10,686 nucleotides of DNA from Rhizobacter sp. Lineage in GTDB: Bacteria > Pseudomonadota > Gammaproteobacteria > Burkholderiales > Burkholderiaceae_C. Made by a program: the position numbers and the translations under genes. How positions within the stretch are numbered: the first letter of the stretch is position 1; every line of letters starts with the position of its first letter. Location of the stretch: contig JANXVK010000108.1 in assembly GCA_025351675.1 (NCBI GenBank), forward strand, positions 1 through 10,686. Direction: 5' to 3'. The notes under the pieces were generated by a model. That model had not been told where the DNA came from. It did no database searches and was given only the letters and a program-made list of their open reading frames with translations. Shown in pieces: positions 7,823 through 10,686 of this stretch.

Positions 7823-7865
7823 CGCGCACGGCTAGCCGCGCGAGTCGGGCGCGTAGCATCTCGGC

Positions 7866-8516
7866 ATGAACCCGAAGCCCGGCTCGGCCGAACACTGCCT
7901 TGCACTCGCCATCCAGCATGTCAATGCCGGCCAAGCCGAGCGCGCGAAGTTGCTGTGTGAACACGCGCTGGCGGCCCACCCGCCGGAGCCGGCGGTGCTG
8001 CAACTGCTGGCGGTGTTGTGCCTGAAGGAAGGTGACTTGGCACGCGCCCGGCTGAGCATTGCGCACAGCTTGGCGCTGCGCCCCGACCACGCGCCTTCAC
8101 GGCTCGTGGCGGGCGATGTGGCGCACGCGCTCGGGCTCGCGCTGGCGGCGAACGGCGACGCGTTCGAGGCAGCGCAAGAGTTGTCGCAGGCGGTGGCCTT
8201 CGCGCCGATGAAGGTCGATGCCTGGTTCGCGCTGGCCCTCTCGCGGCACGACCTGCGCGACCTGGCAGGTGCGGAAGCCGCGCTGCGCCGGGTGCTGACG
8301 CTCGGCCCGCCGCGCGCCAAGGTCGAAGTCAACCTCGGTATCGTGTTGCAGGACGCCGGCCGCATCGACGAAGCAATGCGCGCTTACGGCCGCGCCTACC
8401 GGCTGAACGACGACACCTTCGGGCGCATCGCACATGCCCTCGCGTCGGCGAATGTCGGGCGCCTGTGGATCGACCTAAACGCGCTCCGCGACAACTTGCG
8501 CGACCTGCCGCCTTGA
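7866..8516 (+). CDS. Tetratricopeptide-repeat protein of unknown function
   Basis: A 216-residue, Ala/Leu-rich, mainly helical protein built from about five TPR-like units, at roughly residues 8-40, 42-75, 84-115, 118-150 and 151-183. The pattern is visible in units such as AVLQLLAVLCLKEGDLARAR, AWFALALSRHDLRDLAGAEA and VNLGIVLQDAGRIDEAMRAY, with the small and aromatic/hydrophobic positions typical of TPR helix pairs. The C-terminal tail after 185 (ASANVGRLWIDLNALRDNL) is a non-TPR helix. No signal peptide, membrane segment or catalytic domain is seen, so it is probably a cytoplasmic protein-interaction module. ATG 7866 is the first start giving a TPR from the outset; no clear ribosome binding site precedes it. 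It converges on the DUF6065 gene with 19 bases between stops, and no neighbour suggests a partner. Function unknown. Confidence 0.8.
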   Translation: MNPKPGSAEHCLALAIQHVNAGQAERAKLLCEHALAAHPPEPAVLQLLAVLCLKEGDLARARLSIAHSLALRPDHAPSRLVAGDVAHALGLALAANGDAFEAAQELSQAVAFAPMKVDAWFALALSRHDLRDLAGAEAALRRVLTLGPPRAKVEVNLGIVLQDAGRIDEAMRAYGRAYRLNDDTFGRIAHALASANVGRLWIDLNALRDNLRDLPP

Positions 8517-8535
8517 GCCACTGGCGCCGTCGGAG

Positions 8536-9243
8536 TCACGCCGGTCCGCGTTTGCTGCGGTAGCCCTTGCGGTAGACGCCGGGCCCCGACATGATCTTCT
8601 CGGCCAAGGCGTCGTAGCCTGCCACGTGCGCGCCCGACATCGGCTCGCACACCAGCGTCGGCGCTTCGCGCGGCACCGCGCAGCACTGCGCGATCGGCGT
8701 GCCGCGCGCCAGCACGCCGTCGAAGTCGGGGTCGACCCAGACTGCGGGGAAGTTGATGCCGACCGCGTTGAAGCGGTCGGCGTCGACCAGCCCGGTGACG
8801 AGCCGGAACGGCAGGTCGTCGCGATTCACCGGGTGCATCGCGAGCAGCGACCAGCCGGGTTCGAGCTCGATGGTCCAGAAGCTGTTGAACTTGATCGCCG
8901 ACTGCTTGCCGCGCGCCAGCGGCGAGCCGGCGATCTGCTCGGGCACGTGAAAACTCAGCGGCGCGCGCGGATGGCCCGCGAGCGTCAGTGGGGGCAGCGG
9001 CCAGTCCCAGCTGAATTCGCCGGCGCGCACCCGCACGTCGCATGGCAGCAGCAGCATGAAGCCGTGCGTCATCGCGTCGACGAAGGGCGGGCATTGCTTG
9101 ACCGTTCGGATGCTGCGCTGGTGCACGCTCGAAGCTGCTCGCGGCGCCATCTGCCGCAGCCACGCGGGCAACAGCGTTTTGGCCGGCACGGGCTGCGGCA
9201 GCAGGTCGATCAGCTTGGGGTCGCAGCGGAAGGTGATGTTCAT
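8536..9243 (-). CDS. DUF6065-family protein
   Basis: A 235-residue soluble protein of unknown function. It resembles DUF6065 proteins in its start (ITFRCDPKLIDLLPQPVPAK, then LPAWLRQM) and in TVKQCPPFVDAMTHGFMLLL at about 47-66. The core has the form 'IK..N.W.I...PG.SLL..HP.NR' (IKFNSFWTIELEPGWSLLAM, then HPVNR, residues 117-141), followed by GLVDADRF, INFPAVW and the GTPIAQC segment near 181-187. No signal peptide or membrane helix is seen, and no catalytic motif that I can name. ATG 9243 is chosen: it gives the usual short beta-strand start, whereas a TTG at 9267 would add eight residues with no support. It shares its strand with the GlpV-like gene upstream but is separated from it by a strong hairpin at 9274-9306, so it probably has its own promoter within the short gap 9244-9328. 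I cannot identify that promoter. Confidence 0.82.
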   Translation of the reverse strand: MNITFRCDPKLIDLLPQPVPAKTLLPAWLRQMAPRAASSVHQRSIRTVKQCPPFVDAMTHGFMLLLPCDVRVRAGEFSWDWPLPPLTLAGHPRAPLSFHVPEQIAGSPLARGKQSAIKFNSFWTIELEPGWSLLAMHPVNRDDLPFRLVTGLVDADRFNAVGINFPAVWVDPDFDGVLARGTPIAQCCAVPREAPTLVCEPMSGAHVAGYDALAEKIMSGPGVYRKGYRSKRGPA

Positions 9244-9273
9244 CGGTGACAAAGTCGTTGCGTCCAAAGAATA

Positions 9274-9306
9274 GCGCCCCGCCGGTCAGCTCGACCGGCG
9301 GGGCGC
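9274..9306 (-). terminator. Intrinsic terminator after the GlpV-like gene
   Basis: A perfect 14-bp GC-rich inverted repeat (GCGCCCCGCCGGTC at 9274-9287, its complement at 9293-9306) with a 5-base loop. Read on the minus strand it begins 22 bases after the stop of the GlpV-like gene and is followed by TATTCTTT, a modest T-rich tract. On the + strand it is followed by ATCTTTC, so weak two-way action is possible. It separates the binding-protein gene from the DUF6065 gene. Confidence 0.8.
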
Positions 9307-9328
9307 ATCTTTCAGCCGGAACCCGGCC

Positions 9329-10686
<1,358 letters not shown>

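Larger units (their letters stand above)
7133..7865. other. Stretch without an intact gene, holding two gene remnants
   Basis: Between the start of the DMT transporter and the start of the TPR gene no frame carries a complete plausible protein. Two degraded genes are recognisable inside it (about 7259-7470 and 7629-7822, listed separately). The rest, 7133-7258 and 7471-7628, must hold the transporter's promoter at its left end, but I cannot point to convincing -35/-10 boxes. I see no repeats, transposase or RNA gene in it. Open frames on the minus strand across this stretch are Arg/Pro/Ala-rich by-products of high GC. Confidence 0.7.

Overview
This is a GC-rich window (third codon positions strongly biased to G or C) with the gene density and family content of a Betaproteobacterium, most likely order Burkholderiales (Comamonadaceae or a relative). 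That placement is inferred from codon use, from the GlpV-type binding protein and from the general repertoire. No marker gene is present to fix a genus.

Left block (1 to about 5980, + strand): one tightly packed operon. It holds the C-terminal part of a family 5 (DppA/OppA-like) substrate-binding protein, a DppB-type permease, a DppC-type permease, a single polypeptide with two complete ABC ATPase domains (a DppD-DppF fusion, as in GsiA-type proteins), and an amidase of the amidase-signature family. The permease/ATPase junction is an ATGA overlap, and the ATPase and amidase genes also abut or overlap. The set reads as a complete importer for a peptide-like or amide compound plus the cytoplasmic hydrolase that would act on it. 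The substrate cannot be read from the sequence.

Middle block (about 5980 to 8520): a converging DMT/EamA-family transporter (minus strand), then about 730 bases without an intact gene, then a small tetratricopeptide-repeat protein (+). The apparently empty 730 bases hold two decayed gene remnants missed by ORF calling because each is broken by frameshifts: the C-terminal end of a DUF885-family protein (about 7259-7470), and the N-terminal half of a PhnB/YjdN-type VOC (glyoxalase-fold) protein (7629-7822) with a one-base frameshift, an in-frame stop and a missing C-terminus.

Right block (8520 to 10686, minus strand): a DUF6065-family protein of unknown function, a perfect 14-bp GC-rich hairpin that looks like an intrinsic terminator, and most of a large solute-binding protein closely resembling GlpV, the binding protein of the glycerol ABC importer described in Rhizobium. 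Its N-terminus lies beyond the right edge. The hairpin directly after its stop suggests it is the last gene of its operon, with the permeases and ATPases off the right side.

I see no CRISPR array, insertion sequence, phage gene, tRNA or rRNA, and no convincing new defence or biosynthetic system. The points most worth a second look are the two hidden pseudogenes, the importer-amidase operon with its unusual amidase motif residue, and the orphan DUF6065 gene.
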